This document shows positions 51,725-64,000 of a DNA stretch of 64,000 nucleotides, piece after piece. The stretch is taken from NCBI GenBank assembly GCA_964035775.1, contig OZ038313.1, forward strand, positions 12,143,225 through 12,207,224. The letters are read 5' to 3'. This stretch comes from Osedax frankpressi. Its lineage: Eukaryota; Annelida; Polychaeta; Sabellida; Siboglinidae. The notes below the pieces were generated by a model. That model was given only the letters and a program-made list of their open reading frames with translations. It ran no database searches and had not been told where the DNA came from. A program made the position numbers and the translations under genes. Within the stretch, counting starts at the first letter, position 1. Every line of letters starts with the position of its first letter.

Positions 51725-54700
51725 CTATAAACTTGGTGGTAAGTTTACAGAAATCTTGCGTTGATTCAGGATTGTGGAACTTGGCACAGTAGCTGTAATT
51801 GCACATTCAAGAAAACTCACCCATCTATTAAACGAAATTAATTTTAAAATAGTTAGAAAAAGAAGATTAAAATATAATAATAAAATTTACATTAATAGCT
51901 TTATTTAATTTGATAAAAATACAAAAATAATATTTTATAATGAATATATGAAATAATAAAATGTAGTTTTGTTTACTATGTTATAATTTCTTTAAAGAAA
52001 ATATTATATTGTGCACAAATTATTCCTATAAATGAGAACCTCTCCAGATCAGCCTGGTCCTCACACTGAAAATAGAAGGTTTTCTTGATGGATTTAAGTT
52101 TGAAGACACATGATTTGTGTTGAGGTGCATCTTCAGATTTAAGCTTCTCAACGGAGTGACCGGGCAAAGCAATAGATGATAAGGCTGTCACGTCCTGTCA
52201 GTACTCACTATTAGAATAACTTAAGACAAACTCTAAAAAAGAAACACAATTTTGTATATAGACCATATCCGTGGATACTAGATTACTAATATTGGTACTT
52301 TCTCATATTACAAATTGATTATAATTTAAAATTATTTAGAATCATTTAATAATAAAAATTTACTTTATCAATTAAACAAACTAGTAAAATATTGAAGTTT
52401 ATTTCTTAATCAATTTTAATATGCATTGGAATAATTCTTATTTTTAATTAATCTATTATATAATATTTGATTTAAATAAAATCTAGTTATATGATTGGTT
52501 AACTAAGACCAGATGATAGTTGACTGTTATATATAGTTCTATGATTAGTAAGAAGAGATCAGATGATCATTAAATGATATGCATTATTATGTTATTAATA
52601 TATTTTAAAAGTATAACATTTTATTTTGGTATAACTAAATATTGCTTAATTTCAAAATTAATTTGGTTTTTGATCATATTGAAAATAATGACTTGAATAT
52701 TAATTAAAATAAAATAACTACAATTAATTTTATAAAAAATTATTATAAAAAAAAGTTTCTACCTAATTTTGGACTAAATTAAAACAAATATGAATCTAAT
52801 TTTAATAATTAATCTTGCGTTAATACAAAGAAGCTTAATTTTTAAAACCTGCCGAGCTTTGAAAGCATACATTGCGAAATCCTTACAGATCATGAAGAAT
52901 TGTTGCTTCCAAACCTTCTTATCCAGCCAAATATGCAAATTCCCACTGTAGAAAGATGGATCAGTCGTGCATACCTGCAAGATGTTTTCAAAAAATGTAG
53001 GGGGTAATTATAAATTTGTATACATTATTTAAAACATGTAAAAAGTTTATTACTTTTTCATTGATACCTCAGAATATAACATTATTTAATATAAGATATT
53101 CATCAAGCTAAGATACTTTTTTATGTGTAATATTTTGACAGTAATATAAAGATTATATTATAAATTATAAAAAATATATCCTTATTTCTACTTAATATCT
53201 TAATATTATTAATAAGCTTAATATTATAGAATTTTAAAGTTCTTTGTTTATAAATTTGTTGTTTTAATAATTTTAAAAATATTTTGTGTCTAGTAATGTA
53301 TATATCAATGTGTGTATCAATGTGTATATCAATATGTATATCAATGTGTATATCAATGTATATATAAATGTGTATATCAATGTCTATATCAATGTGTATA
53401 TCAATGTGTATATCAATGTGTATATCAATGTCTATATCAATGTGTATATCAATGTGTATATCAATGTGTATATCAATGTATATATAAATGTGTATATCAA
53501 TGTCTATATCAATGTGTATATCAATGTGTATATCAATGTGTATATCAATGTCTATATCAATGTGTATATTAATGTCTATATCAATGTGTATATTAATGTA
53601 TATATCAATCTGTATATCAATGTCTATATCAATGTGTATATCAATGTCTATATCAATGTGTATATCAATGTCTATATCAATGTGTATATCAATGTCTATA
53701 TCAATGTGTATATCAATGTATATATCAATGTCTATATCAATGTGTATATCAATGTCTATATCAATGTGTATATCAATGTGTATATCAATGTATATATCAA
53801 TGTGTATATCAATGTCTATATCAATGTGTATATTAATGTATATATCAATGTGTATATCAATGTCTATATCAATGTGTATATCAATGTCTATATCAATGTG
53901 TATATTAATGTATATATCAATGTGTGTATCAATGTCTATATCAATGTGTATATTAATGTCTATATCAATGTGTATATTAATGTATATATCAATGTGTATA
54001 TCAATGTCTATATCAATGTATATTAAATGTATTAATGCATACTTTCATAATAGTTATAAATAATCATTAATATTAACTTGCAGGGAAGAAGGCTTTTTAC
54101 TTTTTGGTGTTGATTTTAAATCTTCTGCTGCATTTGCGTTGGGAATCAGAATATGGTAGCACTTATTGCAGATACGTTGAGGTTTTGGGTCAGTCTTGAA
54201 AGGCAAAGGCAACCAAATCGATTTCGGCGAACAGGTATTACAAACAACCTATTTTTAAATAGGTTTAATAACTTATATATATAGAGGCTTTCTCTTTTTA
54301 TAAAGTACAATTTATAATATTATATGAAAATTATTGTAAGAGTCTACTAAATACTATGTAGGTAATAAGTTGTGGCTTTTTATTAAAATAATTAATAATT
54401 AAGGTAATTTTACATAAACAAAAACTATGCATAACAGAAATAAATATATATAAATTATAATTCCATATATTTCATAACAAAAAGCCCCACCCACAAACAT
54501 TTCCTAACAAAAACCTTTCTTAGCCCAAACCCACTGACATTTAATAGCAAAAGCCACATCAATTGATAATTCCTAACAAACACCAAGCTCATTAATAATT
54601 CTTAGTAAAAGTCATACATATTAATAATTCCTAGCAAAAGCCACATCCATTAATATTTCCTAGCAAAAAGCTATGTGCATTAACAGTCCCATATACAAAC

Positions 54701-57700
54701 GATGGGCACTTACATTTCCACACGACCGACAATGATGCCTCCGTGTAGAGAATCTAGTGAAAGATCGTCCGCAGTACATACACATCGAACTATCCTGATC
54801 TTTGATCCAAATAGGAGCTTTATTACCGAGACGGTCGGCAGACGATGAGTCATCATAGCTCATCTATTTGTCGCCATAGTAAAGTGAGTTGAGTAAAATG
54901 ATATATGGCAGAGTTTCTAATATAATATAATGAGATAATAGATATTATGCTGAGAAAAGTATTTTAGATGAAAATAAAATACTTGAGGTAAGATGCAATA
55001 TAGTTATATTGTTAGAGATACTGCGAGGTGAGATATTTTAGAGAGATAATGAATTTAGAATTTTAAGCAAAGAATAAACTGAATTTAGAATTTAAGAGTT
55101 TAAGTTAGATATAATTAATTGAGTAATAAGAATGATACTGTAATAATTATTATTTAGTGTTATGCAGAATTTATTAACCATGGAAATTCTCCTTTCGTGG
55201 GGTAGTACAGAATTTTTAATCTCTAGAGCTTTTCGTGATGTTTTGCTCTCAGCTAGAATTGCCTGAGTCAAGAATTCATTAATATGTTTTCTCAATATTA
55301 TTTAACATATGCTTATACATATGCTAATTAAAATAAGTTGTAGAGGATAATATTCAAAACGAGAATAGATTATTGATATTAATTATGAAATTAATAATCC
55401 TGTGCGTAAAGTGAAATTAAAGAAAAACTGTTTACGCCTGACCTGCATCCACTCGGTCTTCAGATCATCTGAGGGGCAATGTAGTTCCAGACTCACTTGA
55501 TCACTACGAATAAGGAACGTATTCGGGGTGTCTGTGTTATTACCCTGTATCACCTGTAGACATATGTGTGAGATGAACGCGAGTTATAGTTTAGTATTGG
55601 ATTTTATTATTTCAGGAATTATGGAGTTATAAGATAATTGATTTATAGCGATAGAAGGTCATTAAAGAAATTAAAGAAAATACCCTAAAATAATATAACT
55701 AAAGTTAATAAAGTTGATAAGAGTTGTTACATTAGACTGATATTTTGTATACAATTACATAGATTACTTTTAATTAGTAATAACAACATAAACATTAACT
55801 TATAAAATTATAACTAACATCAACTGTGTTCAATTCTAGGTAGGTTTTCACCTTGTATGAGTCGCTCATTGAGATATATACTACTTCGCAGAGAATTAGT
55901 ATATCGCTAAACTGTATGCAAGTGCAAGTGTAATTAATGTATGGCATAAACCAAATTATGAAACATATACCCAGATTTATTAATTCTAATTTTTTTGAAT
56001 CATATAAATATTTATGATCACGAACTAGAAATAAATATCTACTTCGAATACTTCCATTTCTTTGAGAAACTTTGAATAGTTTGCCTTCTTTGACAAGTTT
56101 TCTGTGAGTTATAAATAAATCTACCATTGGAATAAATTTCAATTCCATCTTTCGAAAAAAATTCTGTTTGAATAATATATTAAAGGAAAATTAATTTATG
56201 CATTACATTGTATTAGTTAATAATCTATTTAAAATCTATTAGAAAATAATTAATTATCATATCTATTTGTAAATATTTTGTACTTTTTGATTTGTAGTAC
56301 TTTCATTATTCTTTTTATTTATCTCCACGATTTTCTGTAAAGACACTAAACAAATGATAATTAATAAAATAATGAATTTCTGTTAAAATTTAATACAAAT
56401 TATAATTTCTAATAAATAATCTCACCTTTGGTGTTTTCATAATCATCACTTTCTTCATCTAAATTCTTTAGATAATCTATTATATTAATTAATATTAGAA
56501 ATCAATTATAATTGAATGAATAATAATTTCGTTAACAACTATTGATGATAAACTTTTTAGTTCTAATTCATATCTCGGTAGTTGTTGTATAGGTGCCAAC
56601 ATATGATGTATTAAGCTGAGGCGATCACAAATTGCTTTTTTCTGTAACAAATATGAAATAATATATATAATTAGAAATAGTACTTAAAATGAAAATATTT
56701 ACTTCGATAGATCTCATAAGAGCATCAAATGTTTCATTAGATTTCCTCCACTCGATAATGAGCTGTTGGGCTTCATCGCAATTGCTTACATATGTATTAT
56801 ACATTTTCATAAAATCCACGCATTTACAGAAGATATCACCGAATTTAGGGTTTTCAGACCTAGGGAATTAGAATTCTGATATTTCACGGAATTAAATAGT
56901 GAAAGAATTGTTAACATTTCTATATAATTCTACCACAATAAATAACACCACTAAACCAACCATTCCGATAACCTCTTTTCTAGATTCGGCAGTAAATTAA
57001 GTTCGTGAAAGTTGCGTATACAATTCAAGCCGAGGAATACCTTGGAGATACTCGACTTATTAATTGCATCACCAGGAGGGGCGTCATAATAATTTGCAAG
57101 TAAAGGTACATAGAAATACTGAAATGATTAAGTGTTTTCATGTTATTAGATTAATTATAATAAATATTTTGATTTATTATAAAATCTCTGACTAATCTGA
57201 GTTATATATTATAATATATAAATTATAAAATAAAATATAGGGAAAATAGACTATTTAAATTTATAATAGTAATACATTTATAAATGGAATAAATATAAAT
57301 GGAAATTGGCTTAAAAAGGAATACGCTTGAAATAATAATGACCAACATCTTCTATTAAAACCAATCTACTGACAAATATCTTTTCATTGTGAACAAGCTC
57401 TCTAAATATATCGAAAATCTTCTCTTCTCTAGTATGTTTTGGTTTTGCCTAGGATCGTTATGTAAATTAAACCCAGGATTTTTAATACTATTAATTATAA
57501 ATCTAAGTAATTTAATAATTAATGAAAGTTGAATATTATATATTCATGATTAAATTTCTGTATTATAAACAATGTTTACTACAATAAGCCATTTGATACT
57601 ATATAGTTACTATAAAGTTAATAAAATTATATATAATAAAATATAATATATATCTATATAATATATATATATATACATATATACATATATATATATGTGT

Positions 57701-57756
57701 ATATATATATACATATAAATACATATATACATATATATACATATATATATATAAAT

Positions 57757-57813
<57 letters not shown>

Positions 57814-60800
57814 AATATATATATAGTATATATAGTATATATTATATACATATATAATATACACAAAGAGAGAATATTTAGTTTGTGGAAATTACATATA
57901 CAATTCGAGCTGAGAAATATTTTAGAGATACTCGACTTATTGAGGTAATATAACCTCTGAGTTTATCATTGTAATTGTGGAACTAATGACAGGTTTAATT
58001 CCTGAGTTATCTTCTACTTCCTTCTCTCCTTCCTCACTTTCCTCCGATGAATCTTCCCTGCTCTTTTTCTTTAGGTCCTAAAAATATATTTTATAGCATT
58101 TGCAAATGATATTATTTATTTTTAATAAATATATATAATTATTAGTATTAATATATTAAGTATATTATTAATTGTAAAAAATTACGCTATATTTTTAAAA
58201 CGTTTACTAATTATTATCAACATCATTATGTAGAGGTAGAATTGATAGATGTACTAACTTTGACAGACATGTAGATTGGTTCTGTATTTGAGTCATCATC
58301 ATCTTCACTCTCCTCTCCTTTGATGTTTTCATAGATTCCTATTTTTGTTTACATATCAATGATTATTGCGATTTGAAAGTTTGAGTGTTAAAGATACAAA
58401 TTAGTAGAATAATTAAATATATTTATATATATAGAATAAGAATTTACTAGATAAATCAGTTTAATATAATATTGTTATACATTTATATGTACAATATTAG
58501 AAATAAATATAAAAATATATCATTTCATTATATTAAAGTTAGATAAATATTTAATTAGTTAAAATTGTATATATATTGTATGTATATATATATTGTATAT
58601 ATATTGTATACATATATATATATATATATATCATATACATATATCGCATAAATAGGATACAAAATTCATTATAAATTTATTAATAACTATAACAGGTACA
58701 AAAAAAGATTATTATCATAAACTATTGTCAATATGACATTTTTCAGAACATACTTTCACACTTTCATTGATATATAGACATATATTATACATATTTGGAA
58801 TTAAATATAATAACTAATGAACATTTACACAATTTTATATAGAAATTACTTCTATATATATATTATTAATTGATATAAATTGATAACAATAATTATTGAT
58901 TATATAAAAATATATTATTATAACTTTATTATATAATCTAAAGGTATTTGTAATACATATTAAAATGGATAATAAAGGAATTCAAGAACAAAAAAAATAG
59001 AAATTCTCCATTTCAAACTGCTTTGAATAGTAAATTACTACATGCAGCTAATATAGAACTAATGTTAACAAATTCATAGTATCTCTATTACATGCCAAAC
59101 ATATTCTTATAAGAATTTATGATGATAAGGAAAATACTAAACCAAGATATTTTCTATTTAATATCAGCATTATTTGTATATGACCATATAATAAATAACA
59201 ATATCTCCAACTGTTCTAGAATAATATTATATAATATTATATACTTGATAATAAAAACCTCTCATTTTCAAAGATATAGTTTAATATTACATAATACTTA
59301 ATAAAGGATAAACTAACAAATTAACAATAATACAAACGTTTATTTTTCACTTCTATATCATCACTAGATTCTGAATTCACTTTATCTTGAGAGAGAATTG
59401 GAGTATCTAATATTGGACACCTATTGGCAATTCAAGTAGGTTAATAAATGACATGTAAATTATTATTTAAATACATTTTTTAACTATAAAAAAAAAGAGT
59501 ACAAACAATACAAAATATATAATGTGGCATAAAAACTAATCATATTATCACAAAATAAAATGAACCATTGTAGTTCATAAAATAAGTAGCAGATGCTAAT
59601 TATTGCAATAGCTAACTATAATATACTGTTGATGAGTAATGATAAGTAATAACAACAATCCCACAACCGCCATCACAATCCATCACTTAAGTTTATTACA
59701 ATACAATTTTTCTATGCTGCGATTGAAGGGTAAACAAACACATGTTATTTATATGAGTGATAAGAGAATTCAGATATACAGATCTATCTGTAGTTATAAT
59801 TCCTGGTGGTATACATAGAACTTTATAGGCATATATGAGTAAGTATGCATTTGTATGTTAGTATAAAGTAACACTACATCTCCTCATAAACTATTCGATT
59901 AATAGCATATCTACAATATATTGTATAGCAAACTACAATCTTCCTATAAGTATAAATACAGCACATATGTGTACTTGCAAACTATAATATAATGAATGCC
60001 TTATCTAATCAATGTGATAACAATGAATTATATACTAGAATAAGAAAATCTATATTGTTACAGCTTATCATATGGCTTATAAATTATATATATAAAATAT
60101 TAAATTTTTTAAAATTAATAAACAATTTATATAATTAGAAATAATATAATTAAAATAATTATTAATATTAAATAGTTTAGACAGTTTTGACACATAGAAT
60201 TTAAATAATATGAATGCAATTATTAAAGAGTGAAATCAATACGCCATATATATTCATGATAACCAGTCTACATGTTTTTCATGTTCATTATTATTGTTTA
60301 AGTTTCCGTAAATGCTGTAAATACATTGAAGATAATAAGATATATACAGGTAAATAATACAATTACTCTATATATAACTATTATATAGTTTATATATAAA
60401 AATAGGCTAATAACTAGAGAATAATTTATAATATGAACCAATTACTATATCTAGTATTATAATTATATTATCAATACTAATTTTAATAACCGGCTAATAT
60501 TACAAATCTTATATGAACCATTTGCAACTAAGCACAAACTTTTGATCCGAGAGCTCTGAGGCTGGTGTATCTGAGTCTGTGATAAGATTCAATATAGACT
60601 GCGGTCTACTATCACAACTAGACACAGGTGTAGTATTACACTTCTCGAGTAAATCCGATGGAGGTGTGGTCGGAACATCAGTTAGAATTGGCATTTCTAT
60701 AGAATCAATTGGGTTCGATTTATTGACGTGACCTCCATGGGAAGAAAAAGATTTAGTTATGTGTTCCCTAGAGGATGAAAAAGACTTACTTTCTTGATCC

Positions 60801-61887
60801 CGATGCCTTCGACGTATGCGTTTCTTACGCTGCAACCTAGGTTTCATAGAATCCATCCCGACTGAATCATCACTATGGCCATCGGGCTTGGATAGAACTT
60901 GTTGTAGTTGCGGTGAATGCTGGTCGGAATTACTATCATCTCCATTGGTATCACTTGATATCTCAAGGTTTTCAAAATCACGGATTTCTAGCGAATTTCT
61001 TACTAGAATCACTTCAAATTCGAATCGTTCCCGGGTAGTAGCAGCATCAACAGTAGAGCTGCCTCTAATCCTGTCAGCGTTTCGAGAAGGCGTCGGTAGA
61101 GTTTCAAATCTGTAGCAAGACTCAAGTTCATCAGCGTCGCTGTCACTACTACCAGCCAGTGCCGCGGAGGGTGAGTGAGGCTTTGCTAGCGGCACTGTTA
61201 TGGGTATAGCGAGAATACAAAATGTATTATGGAGAAAAGTTCTACATGATAGACTGATAGATAGTGTTATGTTGGTGATGTTAGCTGGATGAAATAGGAG
61301 GCTTAGGTGTTGAAATTGTAACTAATAATTTGATTAATGAATAATGTTTTAGTTTAAAGTTTATTACGATACTTATATTATCAATAAATATTGATATGAA
61401 AATTAATTATATATTTTAAATAAAATATATATTAATGTAGCAATTTTTTTAATATTAATATAAATATAATAATAATCGATGAATAGAAGGTAAATGAAAA
61501 ATCAAGAGTTATTAAAAAGCCCAAAACAATAACTCCTACCTTTCATAGGTATTAGCATTGGCTTTGGTTTCAACAATTTTGGTTTCGGCGATAGTATTTC
61601 TGTAAAGCAACGCAATCAGAAAATGCATAATGCTTTAAAACAACTTAAAGAAATGGCAATTTAATACAAGATATAGATAATAATTAAGCAACTATAAAAA
61701 TCGATACTACTGTACAACATAGATGAATTAATGGATGACAGATTCTAGAGACAATAAAAATCAAGCGGAAAATAGTTAAGATAAAATACCTGGTTTCATA
61801 AAAGGTTTGATGAAGTGTTTAGGGAGAGGTACAGGTTTCGAAAGCGATAATGGAATATTCCGTAGACAGCTATTAGCCGAAATAGAT
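51725..61887 (-). CDS. FGD: FGD-type Rho guanine-nucleotide exchange factor (DH-PH-FYVE-PH), 5' incomplete
   Basis: Linked exons, 5' to 3': 61790-61887, 61540-61599, 60540-61194, 59338-59420, 58259-58338, 57955-58077, 57347-57424, 56973-57118, 56703-56859, 56554-56641, 56426-56476, 56284-56345, 56026-56163, 55819-55911, 55443-55553, 55179-55262, 54714-54863, 54078-54248, 52849-52974, 52040-52194, 51725-51824; at least 935 residues. The N-terminal part is Ser/Pro-rich, basic (KKRIRRRHR) and then acidic (EESEDDDD). The DH domain spans 57424-56284 ([16 protein letters not shown]), PH1 56163-55443 ([24 protein letters not shown]), FYVE 54863-54078 ([20 protein letters not shown]) and PH2 52974-51725. 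FGD proteins activate Cdc42/Rac-type GTPases, and FYVE binds PI3P on endosomes. The acceptor at 57424 is ambiguous (57446 breaks phase). The frame opening at 61195 begins with GTG at a splice acceptor and is not a start. Confidence 0.93.
53297..54030. repeat. 12-bp minisatellite in an FGD intron
   Basis: About 61 copies of TGTATATCAATG with TGTCTATATCAATG-type, TATATTAATG and TATATAAATG variants. It lies between the FYVE exon (54078) and the second PH exon (52974). Open VYIN/CISMSI frames on plus are artefacts. Confidence 0.95.
57610..57866. repeat. (AT)n-rich microsatellite tract
   Basis: A long AT/ATAC/ATGT tract just upstream (gene sense: downstream) of the 57955 exon. The YIYIYI frames on both strands are artefacts. 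Confidence 0.85.
57881..57942 (-). pseudogene. Relic duplicate of part of an FGD DH exon
   Basis: These 62 bp align without gaps to 57001-57062, inside the FGD exon 56973-57118 that encodes the [19 protein letters not shown] part of the DH domain. I count 11 differences, every one a transition. It sits in the intron before that exon, in the same orientation, just beyond an AT-rich tract, and would not code for the DH segment. Confidence 0.75.
59421..60539. other. FGD intron, no further exon seen
   Basis: About 1.1 kb of AT-rich unique sequence between two linked FGD exons. No tandem array and no additional exon recognised. Confidence 0.5.
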
Positions 61888-62301
61888 CTAATGAATGACA
61901 ATAATTAAAAGAATCTTCGTATTTCGACAATATTATTATTTTTATAAATTATAGATCATATTTTATATATTTGATATTAAAGTGAATATAACAAAATATA
62001 TTAGATATAATTAAGATTAAACAGAATGATACATTAATAAATAAATATATTGATTAATGATATTTGATTTGATTAGACATAAGATGATAGCTGATATAAA
62101 TATGATATTTTGCAGACATTGTATTAATGAATCTTATTCAATAGAAAAGTGTATAGAACTGAGGTGAAAGAATGATAGTTTGACCAGCAAATGGATCAAG
62201 AGTGAATGATCTCAAATACAACGACACAATACCATTACATAAATATTTAAATATTAATAATGCAATGTTGTTATGTAAAAAAAGAATTCAATTGTTAGTA
62301 C

Positions 62302-62512
62302 AAGCCTTCTGTGATCATCATTCAATCTATCTCGACGAGAAGTTCTTCCTATAACAGTATTACAACCTGTGTCAACATATTAAACATATTTACAAAGTAA
62401 TAATTAATTAATTTTAAATAATAATAAATGATTACTATTTATTCAAACCATTTATGCTGTCCACATCTTCAGTAGTGTATGGATGAATGGGTTTATGTGA
62501 AATATTACTCAC
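62302..62512 (-). CDS. Two tentative 5' exons of the FGD gene
   Basis: 62449-62512 (acceptor CCCAG, donor GTTTGA, phase 1) and 62302-62348 (acceptor TATAG, donor GTACTA) join in phase to read ISHKPIHPYTTEDV, then GRTSRRDRLNDDHRRL. The composition fits the basic, disordered N-terminus of FGD proteins. The 3' phase of 62302-62348 does not match the next known exon at 61887, so another small exon or a different boundary is needed. There is no family match. Confidence 0.3.
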
Positions 62513-62529
62513 CTGGGAATTCTGTGTGT

Positions 62530-64000
62530 GTAAATGGAGTAATATATATATAGGATAATAGATACATCATTATTTAATTATCATAGTCAATTTACCAATT
62601 GTACTACAAAATTTAATGTAACTTTACGAAATTGAAAACATGTCCATATAAATAAAGTCATTTTCACAGATAGTTACATAAATATATAAAAATAAATCTA
62701 TATATATTATAATATTATATCCACATTTTAAAACTTAAATGGAAAACAATTTCACTATAATATGTTGCACTTTAAAAATATTTTATTCATTCATTATATT
62801 ATATTTTGATGAAATCAAGAATTCTATAATTTATCAAATTATATTTCCCACAGAAAATGAAAGGTTACTACAGAAAATTAAAAATGTAATATATTCAATA
62901 GTATTAATCTATAGTATTTTATATATAGATTATATATAGAAATTTTTTAATACTAGTTATTTAGATTCTTATCATACTCCTTATTTATAACATGTATGAA
63001 TCATAAATATAATAGGTAGTAAATACATAGCTAACTCATTAGATAAAGTAGATTAGAAGTCATATTTATAATATTTATATTCATTATCAACTTCATTTTA
63101 TATAGATGATTTAATTATATTATATTTAAGGTTATCGTTTTTCATGATATTTTTATATCCTATTAATTAATATTTAATTAATATATTAATTAATTAGATA
63201 GTCTTAGTAGAGATTATTTCTATCATCATATAAAATATATGAACACCAACTTGCAATTCACGGACAACTCTTTTATTTTATCATAGTTTAAAACTATGTT
63301 CCAATATATTTGAAAAATTAAATCAGATTGTATTTATTGATATAATATCATAAAATTATAAATTATGACATCTTATATATGGAAATATCAAATAAGTTCT
63401 CTTGAGATTTCATTATATGTTATTGTTCAAAAGTTGTTTTCTCTTAAATACCATATAAATCATAAACAGTGAATCATCATAAAAATTTAAATAACTTTGC
63501 ACAACTTATTTACATTAAATGCAAAAAGAAACAATACACCTTGATCTTTCCCATATATTTTTAAAGAATATTGTCACAACTATTCTATATATATATCACA
63601 TTATTTATTTAAGCATATAGTAATCAAATTATATTAAATCAAAATTAATTTTAAAAATATAAATATAGTTAAATACAATTAAATTAGAAAAATATATATG
63701 ATAAACTAAAATTATCAAAATCATGACGATAAAAATAAATTTGGTAGAATATTTAAGAATAAGAACTCTATATCAAAATAAATATAGAGGATGATTCCAG
63801 GTCATATGATCTAAACAATAACAAATCACAAATAAGGATCCAAATATAAATGTATAATAATCATCATCAGAGTATAAAGTGTAAATAATATCCTAGATGT
63901 AGTCATAACATTGTTTAATGATTTGAACTGTGATATATATATATATTATTATTCAATTTCAGAAAATAAAGTTTTAATGGTAATTTACTTAATTATAAAC
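62530..64000. other. AT-rich end of window, no gene seen
   Basis: Uniformly AT-rich DNA with short frames only. It probably belongs to the 5' introns or flank of the FGD gene, whose start codon was not found. Confidence 0.5.

Noticed and set aside
57425-57446. Alternative FGD acceptor after CCTAG at 57446
   Set aside because: It has a better-looking acceptor, but the frame then needs a phase-2 donor upstream, and exon 57955-58077 ends in phase 0. The acceptor at 57424 keeps phase.
60509-61195. Frame taken as a start at 61195
   Set aside because: The first codon is GTG directly at a CAG splice acceptor. The frame continues upstream through exons 61540-61599 and 61790-61887, so it is an internal FGD exon.

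Overview
The window is nuclear DNA of an animal (bilaterian-type gene set). It is very AT-rich, with intron-rich protein genes whose exons are clearly more GC-rich than their surroundings. Nothing in it fixes the phylum. I rebuilt four conserved genes exon by exon from reading frame, splice phase and remembered family sequences; no search was run.

Layout. 1-2760: two abutting tandem arrays (14-bp and 15-bp units). 4226-8176 (+): a possible three-exon gene for a 104-residue protein I do not recognise. 9612-34233 (-): a complete TAO-type Ste20 kinase (TAOK), 23 coding exons, about 922 residues; at least nine of its 22 introns contain a private minisatellite, and introns 12, 13 and 14 are almost nothing else. 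34300-40365: AT-rich DNA with microsatellites, in which the first coding exon of the next gene was not found. 40366-43839 (+): RNase H2 subunit B, ten exons recovered, ending in a PIP-box-like tail. 45060-50946 (+): a complete formylglycine-generating enzyme (SUMF1), eight exons, 501 residues, with a signal peptide, an acidic repeat tract and a C-terminal HDEL. 51725-61887 or beyond (-): an FGD-type RhoGEF (DH-PH-FYVE-PH), 21 linked exons, 5' end not resolved. SUMF1 and the FGD gene converge tail to tail, as do the small gene and TAOK.

The genes do not form a pathway: TAOK is a MAP3K, FGD activates Rho-family GTPases, RNase H2 removes ribonucleotides from DNA, and SUMF1 activates sulfatases in the ER.

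The two most notable observations are these. (1) About two thirds (40 of 60) of the inferred 5' splice sites have T at +3 (GTTAGT, GTTTGT, GTTGGT, GTTAAT), where animals normally have A or G. (2) SUMF1 ends in HDEL, an ER-retrieval signal that the human enzyme lacks. Further points are intron-specific minisatellites with dyad units, a relic duplication of an FGD exon whose changes are all transitions, and two strong inverted repeats.
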